From NCBI GenBank assembly GCA_018266895.1, contig JAFDZQ010000001.1:1-54677 (forward strand): a stretch of 54,677 bases of DNA, written 5' to 3'. Of the stretch, positions 1 through 8,335 are shown one piece after another. Position numbers and translations under genes: made by a program. Origin of the DNA: Bacteroidota bacterium (lineage in GTDB: Bacteria; Bacteroidota; Ignavibacteria; Tepidaquicellales; Tepidaquicellaceae). The stretch's first letter is position 1. Every line of letters starts with the position of its first letter. The notes beneath the pieces are model-generated. The model was not told the DNA's origin. It ran no database searches and saw only the letters and a program-made list of their open reading frames with translations.

Positions 1-1
1 T

Positions 2-3000
2 GATTGGTCAACCGGTGAATGTTTTGTTGTTGAAAACAGAAGAAGGTTAGGGTTTGATAGGAAAATAATTATTAAAGAAATTTTGGAGAACCCTCTGTAT
101 ACTAACTTCAAAGGTGGTTTACTGATTTGGCATTATTCCCCTTACTATGATTTACCGGAACCGTATTGTTGTGGAGTTGACACAAAAATAAAATTCAGGC
201 ATAATGACACGACAACATTTCTCATGCAAGACAGAGGGAATCCAAAAACTTTTTTTGCATGGGATCAAGGATTACCCCCAGTTCCAATTGATTTTTATAA
301 TTTTGATTCTTTGAAGACTCGCTCCGGCGCAGGTCTGCAAACAGGAATTGCCATCAATGATATAGTCCAGCTTGATTATTCAAGTTTAAACAGCGATGTG
401 CGATTTGATTTAAATTATTTAATTTCAGAACCTACAGTTTATAATGATGTAATATTTTTCAAGGATTATAATAATCATTTTATAAATGATTCGGGAAAAG
501 TTTTTTATCATAGCCCAGATCCAACAGGATTTTATAATTTAAAAGCTGGAACAGTCGTTGAATCACCTGGAGGAGAATCACAACTCCTGCACTTTAAAGG
601 ATTAGAAGCTAAAGGAACAGAGTCTTTCCCAATTATTTTTCAGGGAGTCGGATATGCAAATGAAAAAACAAAGTTCAGGGGATTAACCTTCAATAGTTTA
701 TCCTCCTACTCAATAATCGATTCACTAATATTGAAAAATATAACTTTAAAAAATTTAAATGATAATTTAAATATTATTGAAGTAGGGTATGTATTAGGTG
801 AAATTAATACAATTCCGATAACTTTGGATAACTTAAATATTCCTTTTGAGTCCTCATATAGAATAATTACCATTCAAAATTCAACTATAGCAAACCTGAG
901 CATATCAAGAAAGGACATATTCTTTGTCAGAAAGTTGAACATTAATGGGGGTGTAAACATAGATAGTTCAGTTATAACAATTCTTAATCCTAAAATAATT
1001 TTTGATGGTCCAAATTCTTTTCTAAGTATAAAAAATTCTTCAGTAAATGAAATATTGCATGATACTGGTTCTAGTGGAATTATATTCAAAAATGGTGCTT
1101 ACATAAATGCTCATGAAACAATTTTTAATTCTTCATCTATTTGGAATGGATTAAAGTTTGAGAACTCAGGTATTGATTCAATCATGTACTGCACTTTCAA
1201 TAATGCGAAAGCTGCAATTTCAATTTTCGATAACTATGGAAGCTCATTTAATTCACGGGTCATTAAGAATAATATTATTAATGTTCCTTTAGGCGGTGAT
1301 TATAAAGGAATCGATGGTGATAATAATTTCAGAATTACCATACAAAATAATATTTTTAATATGCCTGTAAATCCTATTAGTTCCAAGAATATATTTGGTG
1401 TTTATCTGAAAAACAACAACTCTGAAGGAGTAGAATTTCTTCCGGAAGAGAATGAGCAGCCGACTTCTCCATACAGTATGTATCTTATTAATAACACTTT
1501 CAATAATGGCACTGCTTCGATTGTTCTTTTGAATTATACTTCATCCTTTCTTCCTTTTTACATAAAAGGTAATATTTTCAATTCGGCTAAAGTTATAGGT
1601 TTGATTGGACGAAGTATCTCAGGAACTATCAGAGATAATGTTACTTCAAATAACAATATTCCAATTGGCATACATCTTATCACAAGCTCGCCGGATGTTT
1701 TCAATAATGCCATAAGTTCGAAGAATGTATCGCTTCACACTATCGGAAGTTCATATCCAAATCTTGCTCCTGTTGTATTGGGAAACAATCTATCATGGCG
1801 CGGCGGAAAGAACAGATTTTCAAGTCTTGAGTCGGATAACATTCAGCTTGTCAATGCCGGAAATGTATATACCAATCTGGGAGAAAACAGATTTCAGATT
1901 ATCGATACATTGCCTGATAGATATCATATATACGGATGGGTTGATACTACAGTACAGCAATATATTGCAAGAAATAACTGTTGGTATCCGGGAAATAATC
2001 CGAGAATTAATTTAAGAAGAATTTATACATCAGAACCTATTGTGACAGAAACAGGAATAACGACCATAGACTGTGACAGAGAAATAGACCCAAACGGCTG
2101 GATTGTAGATTATCTCGGAAACGGAGTTTATGATACGATAAAGCAAAGTTCGGACACATCAGGGAGCAATCTTACGGAAGAAGAACTACTATACAATCAG
2201 GGACAGAATTACATAGCTGCTTCCATGTTTATCGAAGGAATTTCTGCATTAAAAAATCTGACAGATACTTATAATTATTTCTATGATCTTCCCGCATCTG
2301 TTTATGATCTGTACAGTTGTTATGAGTATCTTGACACAAATTCAGATCAGGATTACAGAAACACGCTTTACGGAAACCTGAAGATATATCTTGAAAACAA
2401 GATCGAATACGGAGACTATGATGCGGAATTTTTATCAAATGCTTACAATATAACACTTATGTGTGAAGTAAACATGGGAGAGTATGACGATGCGGCTAAC
2501 GGATACGAGTTCATATCGCTGTTTCATCCCGATCCTGATATAAGATTAAACGCTTCTTGGGATTATGCGGAAGTCGAGGCACTGATTGGGGGAGGAAATG
2601 CTGGTGGAAATAAGTTTCAAGTTTCAAGTTACCCGCTACGCGAGGCAAGCGAGTTTCAAATTGAAGAGCTCAAGGAAATTAAAGAGCTTAACAGGATTAA
2701 TAAGCTTATAAGCAATGATCCGGTAATGAGGAAGATGAAAGAATCTTTTGAAAAGACTTCTAAAGACAGAAAAGACAGAAAAGAAAAGCAGTTGAAAGAA
2801 AACAGCAGTTCAAATGAAAACGGGAAAGAATATTCAGTAAAATCCGAATTACTTTTTAAAGAAAACGAATCAGATAAATTCAAATCAGACAAAGCAAAGA
2901 GAAACATATTCGAGCTGAAGAATCTTAACAAACAGGATCTGGAAAAAAGAAGAATTGAAGATTTGCTTTTGTCTGCTAAAGACATTAGAAATGAGACAGA

Positions 3001-3289
3001 CAATACGCAGACATTAAGTGTTCCACTGGATTATAAGCTGTATCAGAATTATCCGAATCCTTTCAATCCGTCAACAAAAATAAACTACTCGATCCCTCAA
3101 TCAGGAGTCGTAACAATAAAAATTTATGACATACTTGGAAAAGAAATACAGACGCTTGTCAATGAGTTTAAGCAGGCGGGAAATTATGAAGCAGAATTCT
3201 ATGGTAAAGATATGTCAAGCGGAGTTTATTTTGTTAGATTGGAGTCAGGTGATTTTAGGGATATAAAGAGAATGGTGCTGATAAAATAA
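2..3289 (+). CDS. 5'-truncated giant secreted protein: end of M6-type metallopeptidase domain, beta-helix-like region, T9SS sorting domain
   Basis: The frame is open from base 2, so the gene continues to the left of the window; a TTG at 83 is the first possible internal start but is probably not real. The residues before it read ECFVVENRRRLGFD and lead into GGLLIWHY. This pair matches the conserved end of M6 (immune-inhibitor-A-like) metallopeptidase domains, roughly E-Y-F-x-x-E-N-R-Q ... G-L-L-I-W-H. The HExxH catalytic motif would lie upstream, outside the window. A long Asn/Ile/Ser-rich segment (about residues 190-640 of the visible part) looks like a right-handed beta-helix. A helical, TPR-like stretch (about 720-865), a Lys/Glu-rich linker and a T9SS type A sorting domain (NYPNPFNPSTK near residue 1015, end RMVLIK) follow. 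The product is probably exported by T9SS and cleaved or anchored at the surface. The peptidase assignment is family inference from the edge residues only. Confidence 0.8.
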   Translation, partial: DWSTGECFVVENRRRLGFDRKIIIKEILENPLYTNFKGGLLIWHYSPYYDLPEPYCCGVDTKIKFRHNDTTTFLMQDRGNPKTFFAWDQGLPPVPIDFYNFDSLKTRSGAGLQTGIAINDIVQLDYSSLNSDVRFDLNYLISEPTVYNDVIFFKDYNNHFINDSGKVFYHSPDPTGFYNLKAGTVVESPGGESQLLHFKGLEAKGTESFPIIFQGVGYANEKTKFRGLTFNSLSSYSIIDSLILKNITLKNLNDNLNIIEVGYVLGEINTIPITLDNLNIPFESSYRIITIQNSTIANLSISRKDIFFVRKLNINGGVNIDSSVITILNPKIIFDGPNSFLSIKNSSVNEILHDTGSSGIIFKNGAYINAHETIFNSSSIWNGLKFENSGIDSIMYCTFNNAKAAISIFDNYGSSFNSRVIKNNIINVPLGGDYKGIDGDNNFRITIQNNIFNMPVNPISSKNIFGVYLKNNNSEGVEFLPEENEQPTSPYSMYLINNTFNNGTASIVLLNYTSSFLPFYIKGNIFNSAKVIGLIGRSISGTIRDNVTSNNNIPIGIHLITSSPDVFNNAISSKNVSLHTIGSSYPNLAPVVLGNNLSWRGGKNRFSSLESDNIQLVNAGNVYTNLGENRFQIIDTLPDRYHIYGWVDTTVQQYIARNNCWYPGNNPRINLRRIYTSEPIVTETGITTIDCDREIDPNGWIVDYLGNGVYDTIKQSSDTSGSNLTEEELLYNQGQNYIAASMFIEGISALKNLTDTYNYFYDLPASVYDLYSCYEYLDTNSDQDYRNTLYGNLKIYLENKIEYGDYDAEFLSNAYNITLMCEVNMGEYDDAANGYEFISLFHPDPDIRLNASWDYAEVEALIGGGNAGGNKFQVSSYPLREASEFQIEELKEIKELNRINKLISNDPVMRKMKESFEKTSKDRKDRKEKQLKENSSSNENGKEYSVKSELLFKENESDKFKSDKAKRNIFELKNLNKQDLEKRRIEDLLLSAKDIRNETDNTQTLSVPLDYKLYQNYPNPFNPSTKINYSIPQSGVVTIKIYDILGKEIQTLVNEFKQAGNYEAEFYGKDMSSGVYFVRLESGDFRDIKRMVLIK

Positions 3290-3360
3290 ATTTTAACAAT
3301 TCCAGGCTATTGCCTAGGTATAATAAGAATTAAAGTATTTTTTAATCTTAAAAGCAATCA

Positions 3361-3394
3361 AATAAGGGAGCAATGCTCCCTTATTTTTGTTTTA
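3361..3394 (+). terminator. rho-independent terminator
   Basis: An 11-bp perfect stem (AATAAGGGAGC / GCTCCCTTATT, arms 3361-3371 and 3375-3385) with an AAT loop is followed by TTTTGTTTT. It lies about 70 bases after the stop of the T9SS protein and probably ends its transcript. Confidence 0.85.
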
Positions 3395-3838
3395 TGAAAT
3401 TTCTGAGTTTTAACAGACCTCATAGGATGTAATACAGTGGGGTCTAGAAACCGGGAGCAGGAACACACGGCAATTACTTAGACATGGTTTTTCATTAATT
3501 AGGAGTAAATTATTAAATTAATTTTAATTTAAAATAAATCATAATAAACTACATTAAATCACTTTAGCTTTTCGTTAAATTATACATACAATTCATATTA
3601 TTTTTAATTACAAAATGAATGATATCTCTTTTAACTAAAATCACTTTATTTACCTAATAATAATAAAGTGTTTTGAAAATACAGAGGTCAGATTAACTAT
3701 TTTTTTTATAATTATGTAATTAAAATTATGTTAACACTTTGTTATAACTATGTCGCAAATAATGGGCAAAATAGGGCATGAAGGGGGATTAAAAAGTTGA
3801 AATATTATATAAAAAAAGCTTTTTCGAATATACTTCTA
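3395..3838. other. AT-rich non-coding stretch
   Basis: No convincing gene is visible in about 440 bases. The sequence is very AT-rich with runs of A and T and has no ribosome-binding site followed by a sensible reading frame. It lies between the terminator and the tRNA-Thr fragment and may be the edge of an inserted or decayed element. Confidence 0.5.
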
Positions 3839-3883
3839 TGATTTGTAATCAGCAGGTCGGGGGTTCAAATCCCTCTGCCAGCT
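3839..3883 (+). pseudogene. 3' half of tRNA-Thr(TGT); 5' half missing
   Basis: The sequence carries the anticodon loop TTTGTAA (anticodon TGT), the 3' side of the anticodon stem, a variable region, a complete T-arm (GGGGG TTCAAAT CCCTC, 3859-3875) and the 3' acceptor strand TGCCAGC with discriminator T. The matching 5' acceptor (expected GCTGGCA), the D-arm and most of the 5' anticodon stem are absent; upstream is only AT-rich sequence. The homology breaks inside the anticodon stem, which is where many tyrosine recombinases recombine at tRNA genes. It may be the duplicated tRNA 3' end left at one side of an integrated element, or a rearrangement scar. It cannot fold as a working tRNA. Confidence 0.85.
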
Positions 3884-3890
3884 CAAAAAG

Positions 3891-3928
3891 AAAACCCTGT
3901 AGAGATAAGACTTTACAGGGTTTTTTGT
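3891..3928. terminator. terminator after the tRNA-Thr fragment
   Basis: AAAACCCTGTA pairs with TACAGGGTTTT around a short loop, followed by more T. It follows the tRNA 3' end on the plus strand, as expected for the original tRNA transcript, and could also end the leftward yihY transcript because the stem has A-rich and T-rich sides. Confidence 0.75.
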
Positions 3929-3969
3929 TGGACTAATTTTTATGCCAGAATATTTTATTTAAAAACAGA

Positions 3970-4935
3970 TCAACCGTTTTTTATATCGGAGACCTTTCCA
4001 TCATTGTCTATTGATGCTTTGATCAGCTCTGAGACTTTTTTAATTTTGATACCATCGGAATCCGGTTTCAGCTCAGTCTTGCTGAATCTGTTTCTGTATA
4101 CCTGTGTGAATTCCGCGCCGAAAAATAAAATTATACCCGAGTAATAAATCCAGATGAACATTATCACAAGCGAAGCCGCAGCTCCGTAAGTCGAGCTGTA
4201 TGAACTATTGCCGAGATATAATGCGATAAAATATTTTCCAATGGAAAACAGAACGGATGTTATCACAGCCCCTAACCATACGTATTTCCATGAAATTAAA
4301 ACATCAGGAAGATACTTGAAAATCATTGCAAAGAGTAACGTGATTATAATGAAGGAAGAAATTATATTTATAGCTTCCGATGCCGGGAGTATGTTATCAA
4401 AGTAATTATTTAAATAATTATAAAGTAAATATATAATAGAGTTTATCAGCAATGAGACCATCATTAAAAATCCGGTTGCAACTACCATAGAAAATGAAAT
4501 AAGACGATTTTTGATAAACCCCCATATCCCTCTTCCCGGCTTTAACTCTACTCCCCAGATAATATTAAGCGATTCCTGTAGTTCAAGAAAGACTCCGACT
4601 GAACCCAGAACTAAAAATATTATACTGACAATACCTGCAATTATTCCTGTAGTTTTATTTGAAGCTCCTTTTATTATCGACTCTATCAAGTCCGCACTGT
4701 CAGGTCCGACAAGGTAAGTGATCTGTCTTGATATTTCTCCCCTGGCTGCATCCTCACCAAAGAAGATCCCTGCAATAGAAATCACTATCATCAGTAACGG
4801 ACCTAAAGAAAAAGCGGCGTAATACGATAAGGCGGCTGCCATTTTCATACACTTATCGTCTATAAACTGATCAGTAGTTTCAACTAGTAACTTCCATGTT
4901 AATTTTAAACTTATTTTCTCTTTTGTTACTGACAT
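3970..4935 (-). CDS. YihY/BrkB family inner-membrane protein (paralogue 1)
   Basis: The 321-residue product has about six hydrophobic segments and the family landmarks: an amphipathic start followed by DDKCMKMAAALSYYAAFSLGP, a central TTGIIAGIVSIIFLVLGSVG stretch, and the late SSYSSTYGAAASLVIMFIWIYYSG block with FFGAEFTQVY. Length is typical (about 280-330). The family, once mislabelled RNase BN, is a membrane protein of unsettled function. The ATG at 4935 directly follows AAAGGGAG, giving almost no spacing, so initiation may not use that site. The C-terminal 40 residues are hydrophilic and Lys/Asp-rich, probably cytoplasmic. A second family member lies at 27171-28079. Its gene is separated from the catalase by about 110 bases and points the same way. 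Confidence 0.88.
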   Translation of the reverse strand: MSVTKEKISLKLTWKLLVETTDQFIDDKCMKMAAALSYYAAFSLGPLLMIVISIAGIFFGEDAARGEISRQITYLVGPDSADLIESIIKGASNKTTGIIAGIVSIIFLVLGSVGVFLELQESLNIIWGVELKPGRGIWGFIKNRLISFSMVVATGFLMMVSLLINSIIYLLYNYLNNYFDNILPASEAINIISSFIIITLLFAMIFKYLPDVLISWKYVWLGAVITSVLFSIGKYFIALYLGNSSYSSTYGAAASLVIMFIWIYYSGIILFFGAEFTQVYRNRFSKTELKPDSDGIKIKKVSELIKASIDNDGKVSDIKNG

Positions 4936-5045
4936 CTCCCTTTGTATATCTTTAATTTTTAACTTCTACAAGTAGAAAGAAACTTTATATATTTTTTGGT
5001 ATCTGAATTTCAACAAATCAATAAAAGCACTTTTTATGCTGGATT

Positions 5046-7190
5046 TCAGCAAATTTTTCTGTTCCAGAATCTGTGTTTAGCAACGGCATCAATGAACTCC
5101 TCAGAATTTTTATTTATTAATATTCCTGCTTCCTCTAATTTTGCATGGTCATTGTTATCATTCGGTTTTTGGCAAGCATCAGAAGCATTATACAATTCTA
5201 TACCTTCATTATTTATACATATTGGCTTGAAATGTTTGTATGCCTGGTTTATAAATTCCAGAGACTCCGGAGCTTTCAAAAATGAATCAATACTTTCTTT
5301 CCCACCGGCTATATATACTGCATCAAACAAAACTGATGATGTAGTTAATAAGCTTTCATCGACTTTTATACTCATACCTTTGCTGCTGACAATAGTGCCC
5401 AGATGATTCGCAATTACAGCCGGCGTTGCACCTGCATTCAGCAATGCGCTGCGGACTGAATTAAATGTTTTGTCATCCACTCCGTCTGTAGCAAGTATCG
5501 CAACTTTTCTCGTTTCAGATTTCCTGATTGTGTTTTCTATACTCAGCGCTTTAGATTTCTCAACAGGCGGATTTGCTATCACCGGCTGATAATTTTGTGG
5601 ATTTCCGTCTGCGGGTATACTGTGATTTACCGGAGACTCAGGTTTTGGCACCGGGATTCCTAATCCTGCTGCAACTTGCCTTGCTAAGTCAGTATCTACA
5701 AAAGTCAATCTGCCGAGCATTCTGCTTCTGATTTCATCCGATTTCAGTTTGCCCAGCTCAAATGTGAGTGCGTTTATAAGATGCTCCTTTTCAGGTTTTG
5801 ACTGGCTGTTGTAAAAAAGTTTTGCCTGACTGAAATGATCAAAGAAACTTTTACTTCTTGCGCGGATCTTTTTTGCATCTATTCTTTCTGTATAAGAAGT
5901 AAATCCTCCTTCTGCAGCTTTTGCCTGGAAAGGACATCCGCCTCCAATTGTGTTCGGATCATAACTTGTTTTGTCAATATTTATGGTCTGACGCATGTGT
6001 CCGTCTCTTTGATTATTATTAACAGGTGATAAGGATCTGTTTATGGGGATCTCATGAAAATTCGGGCTTCCGAGTCTGGAAAGCTGTGTATCGGTATATG
6101 AGAATAACCTTCCCTGTAATAACGGATCGTTTGTAAAATCAATGCCCGGAACAATATGGCCGGGATGAAATGCAATCTGCTCTGTTTCAGCAAAAAAGTT
6201 GTACGGATTTTTGTTTAACGTAAGTTTACCAATTCTTTTAACAGGCACCAACTCTTCAGGAATTAACTTTGTCGGATCAAGCAAATCAAAGCTGAATTTA
6301 TGTTCATCTTTCTCTTCTACTATCTGCACGCCTAATTCCCATTCGGGATAATTCCCGCTTTCTATGTTTTCCCAAAGATCGCGTCGGTGAAAATCCGGAT
6401 CCTTTCCCGAAATGATCTGCGCTTCATCCCATACTACTGAATGAACTCCGAGCAGAGGTTTCCAGTGAAACTTTACGAACACAGATTTATTATTCTCATT
6501 AATGAATCTGAATGTATGTACTCCAAATCCTTCCATCATTCTTAAGCTCCTGGGAATTGCTCTGTCTGACATTACCCACATTATCATATGCATAGATTCC
6601 GGCATCAGGGAAATGAAATCCCAAAAAGTGTCATGTGCCGATGCTGCCTGAGGCATTTCATTATCCGGCTCCGGCTTTACTGCGTGAACAAGATCAGGAA
6701 ATTTTATCGCATCCTGTATAAAAAAAACCGGCATATTATTCCCGACTAAATCAAACACACCTTCCTTCGTATAGAACTTCACTGCAAAACCTCTTACGTC
6801 TCTTGCAAGATCCGTTGATCCTCTTGAACCTGCTACGGTCGAAAATCTTACAAACACCGGAGTCTTCTCTTTGGGATTCTGTAAAAAACTTGCCTTAGTA
6901 TATTTCTTCATCGACTCATATACCTGAAAATATCCATGAGCGCCGGATCCTCTTGCATGTACAATCCTTTCCGGTATTCTTTCGTGATCAAAGTGGGTAA
7001 TTTTTTCTCTGAGGATAAAATCTTCCAGAAGAGTAGCGCCTCTTTCACCGGCTTTCAGAGAATTCTGGTTATCATTTATTCTTAATCCCTGGTTAGTTGT
7101 CAGGAACTCACCATTACCCGATTTTGAATTTACCTTGAGATCTTCGATCTTGGGATTTTTTCCCGGAGAAGTTTTTTTAGATTTTTTCAT
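5046..7190 (-). CDS. katE: large-subunit (clade 2) haem catalase with C-terminal DJ-1/PfpI-like domain
   Basis: The enzyme dismutates hydrogen peroxide to water and oxygen. With the start at MKKSKKTSPG the product has 714 residues, the normal size for HPII-type catalases; a further in-frame ATG at 7250 would add 20 residues rich in Asn/Phe/Ile that are not family-like. The haem core shows the catalytic His78 in ERIVHARGSGAHG, Asn151 in GNNMPVFFIQD and the proximal Tyr365 in RLFSYTDTQLSRLG. After the core and a Pro-rich linker, the last 150 residues (RKVAILATDGVDD ... DAVYIAGGKESI) form the class I amidotransferase/DJ-1-like domain of large catalases. No signal peptide is present, so it is cytoplasmic. 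The neighbouring envelope-stress genes suggest shared use under oxidative stress, but no common promoter is seen. Confidence 0.95.
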   Translation of the reverse strand: MKKSKKTSPGKNPKIEDLKVNSKSGNGEFLTTNQGLRINDNQNSLKAGERGATLLEDFILREKITHFDHERIPERIVHARGSGAHGYFQVYESMKKYTKASFLQNPKEKTPVFVRFSTVAGSRGSTDLARDVRGFAVKFYTKEGVFDLVGNNMPVFFIQDAIKFPDLVHAVKPEPDNEMPQAASAHDTFWDFISLMPESMHMIMWVMSDRAIPRSLRMMEGFGVHTFRFINENNKSVFVKFHWKPLLGVHSVVWDEAQIISGKDPDFHRRDLWENIESGNYPEWELGVQIVEEKDEHKFSFDLLDPTKLIPEELVPVKRIGKLTLNKNPYNFFAETEQIAFHPGHIVPGIDFTNDPLLQGRLFSYTDTQLSRLGSPNFHEIPINRSLSPVNNNQRDGHMRQTINIDKTSYDPNTIGGGCPFQAKAAEGGFTSYTERIDAKKIRARSKSFFDHFSQAKLFYNSQSKPEKEHLINALTFELGKLKSDEIRSRMLGRLTFVDTDLARQVAAGLGIPVPKPESPVNHSIPADGNPQNYQPVIANPPVEKSKALSIENTIRKSETRKVAILATDGVDDKTFNSVRSALLNAGATPAVIANHLGTIVSSKGMSIKVDESLLTTSSVLFDAVYIAGGKESIDSFLKAPESLEFINQAYKHFKPICINNEGIELYNASDACQKPNDNNDHAKLEEAGILINKNSEEFIDAVAKHRFWNRKIC

Positions 7191-7582
7191 TGAAATCTGT
7201 TTTAAATTAATAAAAATAAAATTACAGTTTGGAGTATTACAACTTTTCAAGTTTTTTACGCGCTTTCAAAACAGAGATACCTGTTCCGATTAAGTCTCCG
7301 ACTTTATCAATTCTTTTTAATGTTATGTATCATAAAACCGGATGATTCAGATTATTTTTTTAATTCAGTCCACGTCAATAGCGATTAAACTGTCATGATA
7401 AGTATCGGTCTCAAGTTGTAAGGAGCTGATATTTTCTTATATTTTCTATTCTGTAAAAAAACCGGGTAATTCTTTTATATACATTCTTTATTATACAACA
7501 TAAAGAATGCGAATGAAACTGAACAGTTGAATAAGATATTCACTTTACTGATCCATCCGCATTCTGATTTTAAACAAATTGC
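7191..7582. other. intergenic region upstream of the catalase gene
   Basis: No gene is seen. It must hold the catalase promoter. A hairpin with arms ATTCTTTAT and ATAAAGAAT (about 7484-7510) lies after the stop of the lipoprotein gene at 7583 and may mark its 3' end. I could not recognise an OxyR, PerR or Fur operator by eye. Confidence 0.45.
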
Positions 7583-8335
7583 TTAATTATCCGGAATCCC
7601 GTTTTTATCGTTATCTTTAAATGCTTTAAAATTATTATTCACATTGTCTTTTATATTATTATCGATGTCATTGGAATTTGAAGGAACTCTGGGGTCAAGA
7701 TACACATTGTTTTCAATGAACCAGATGTACGGCTTAACAGTCAGCGTTATGTTAGACAATTGTGTATCTGATATTTGAACAGTATTCGGAAACGTCAGTA
7801 TCTGATGAGCAGATTTGGCAGATTTATACACAAAATAGTTTCCGAGATAACGGCCTTTTACTATCACGGAATATCTTCCGTTTGCATCCGCAAATTCAGG
7901 ATCAGGAACCGGTTCGTTATCATTTAATTTATGAACTTCAAACCTGATCTTGTTATATGTTCCGGCAGGGATGATACCATTTGTTATTTCAGTGACAGAG
8001 GAAGACAGATTAAGGAACAGTACGTAAGGACCGGTTTTGAAGTTCGTAGAATCCTGATTATTGTTCGCTACGTTCAGCTTTATGTCCTTGATCAAAATCT
8101 TCACTGTGTCCAGTATGAGAATTCCCTGCGAATCGCCAACCGAATCCGCTGAACCCATTTCACTGAAGCTAAAATTGCTGGCTTTTGGTGTTGTAATATT
8201 TGAATCGTCATTACAACCGTAAAATCCTGAAACTGAAATTACAATTGCCAGCACCAAAATGCTGAATTTCTCTTTTACTGAATTTCTGTTTTTACTGATG
8301 ATACGCCCATAATTATTTTTTTTCTTTTCCGTCAT
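7583..8335 (-). CDS. DUF4382-like lipoprotein
   Basis: Starting at the ATG at 8335 the product has 250 residues, with a basic N-terminus, a hydrophobic core SILVLAIVISVSGFYG and a lipobox Cys (FYGC), so it should be a lipoprotein. The body (about residues 60-200) has ILILDTVKILIKDIKLNV, then VLFLNL and a GIIPAGTYNKIRFEV segment, resembling DUF4382 proteins, which have an extracellular beta-sandwich of unknown role. The tail is Asn/Asp-rich (DNDKNGIPDN), possibly calcium-binding. The frame stays open up to 8473, but that extension is a Lys/Thr low-complexity shadow of the upstream gene. The chosen start overlaps the 3' end of the DUF6600 gene by 23 bases, so the two are probably translationally coupled. 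Confidence 0.7.
   Translation of the reverse strand: MTEKKKNNYGRIISKNRNSVKEKFSILVLAIVISVSGFYGCNDDSNITTPKASNFSFSEMGSADSVGDSQGILILDTVKILIKDIKLNVANNNQDSTNFKTGPYVLFLNLSSSVTEITNGIIPAGTYNKIRFEVHKLNDNEPVPDPEFADANGRYSVIVKGRYLGNYFVYKSAKSAHQILTFPNTVQISDTQLSNITLTVKPYIWFIENNVYLDPRVPSNSNDIDNNIKDNVNNNFKAFKDNDKNGIPDN

Noticed and set aside
83-85. TTG as the real start of the first gene
   Set aside because: The same frame continues upstream with conserved M6-type residues, so the gene begins outside the window.
3808-3883. Complete tRNA-Thr gene
   Set aside because: No 5' acceptor strand or D-arm is present; only the 3' half is homologous.
3970-4935. Ribonuclease BN
   Set aside because: YihY/BrkB membrane proteins carried this name by mistake; there is no nuclease motif.
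7191-7250. 20-residue N-terminal extension of the catalase
   Set aside because: The extra residues are Asn/Phe/Ile-rich and unlike the family; the internal start gives the normal basic N-terminus.
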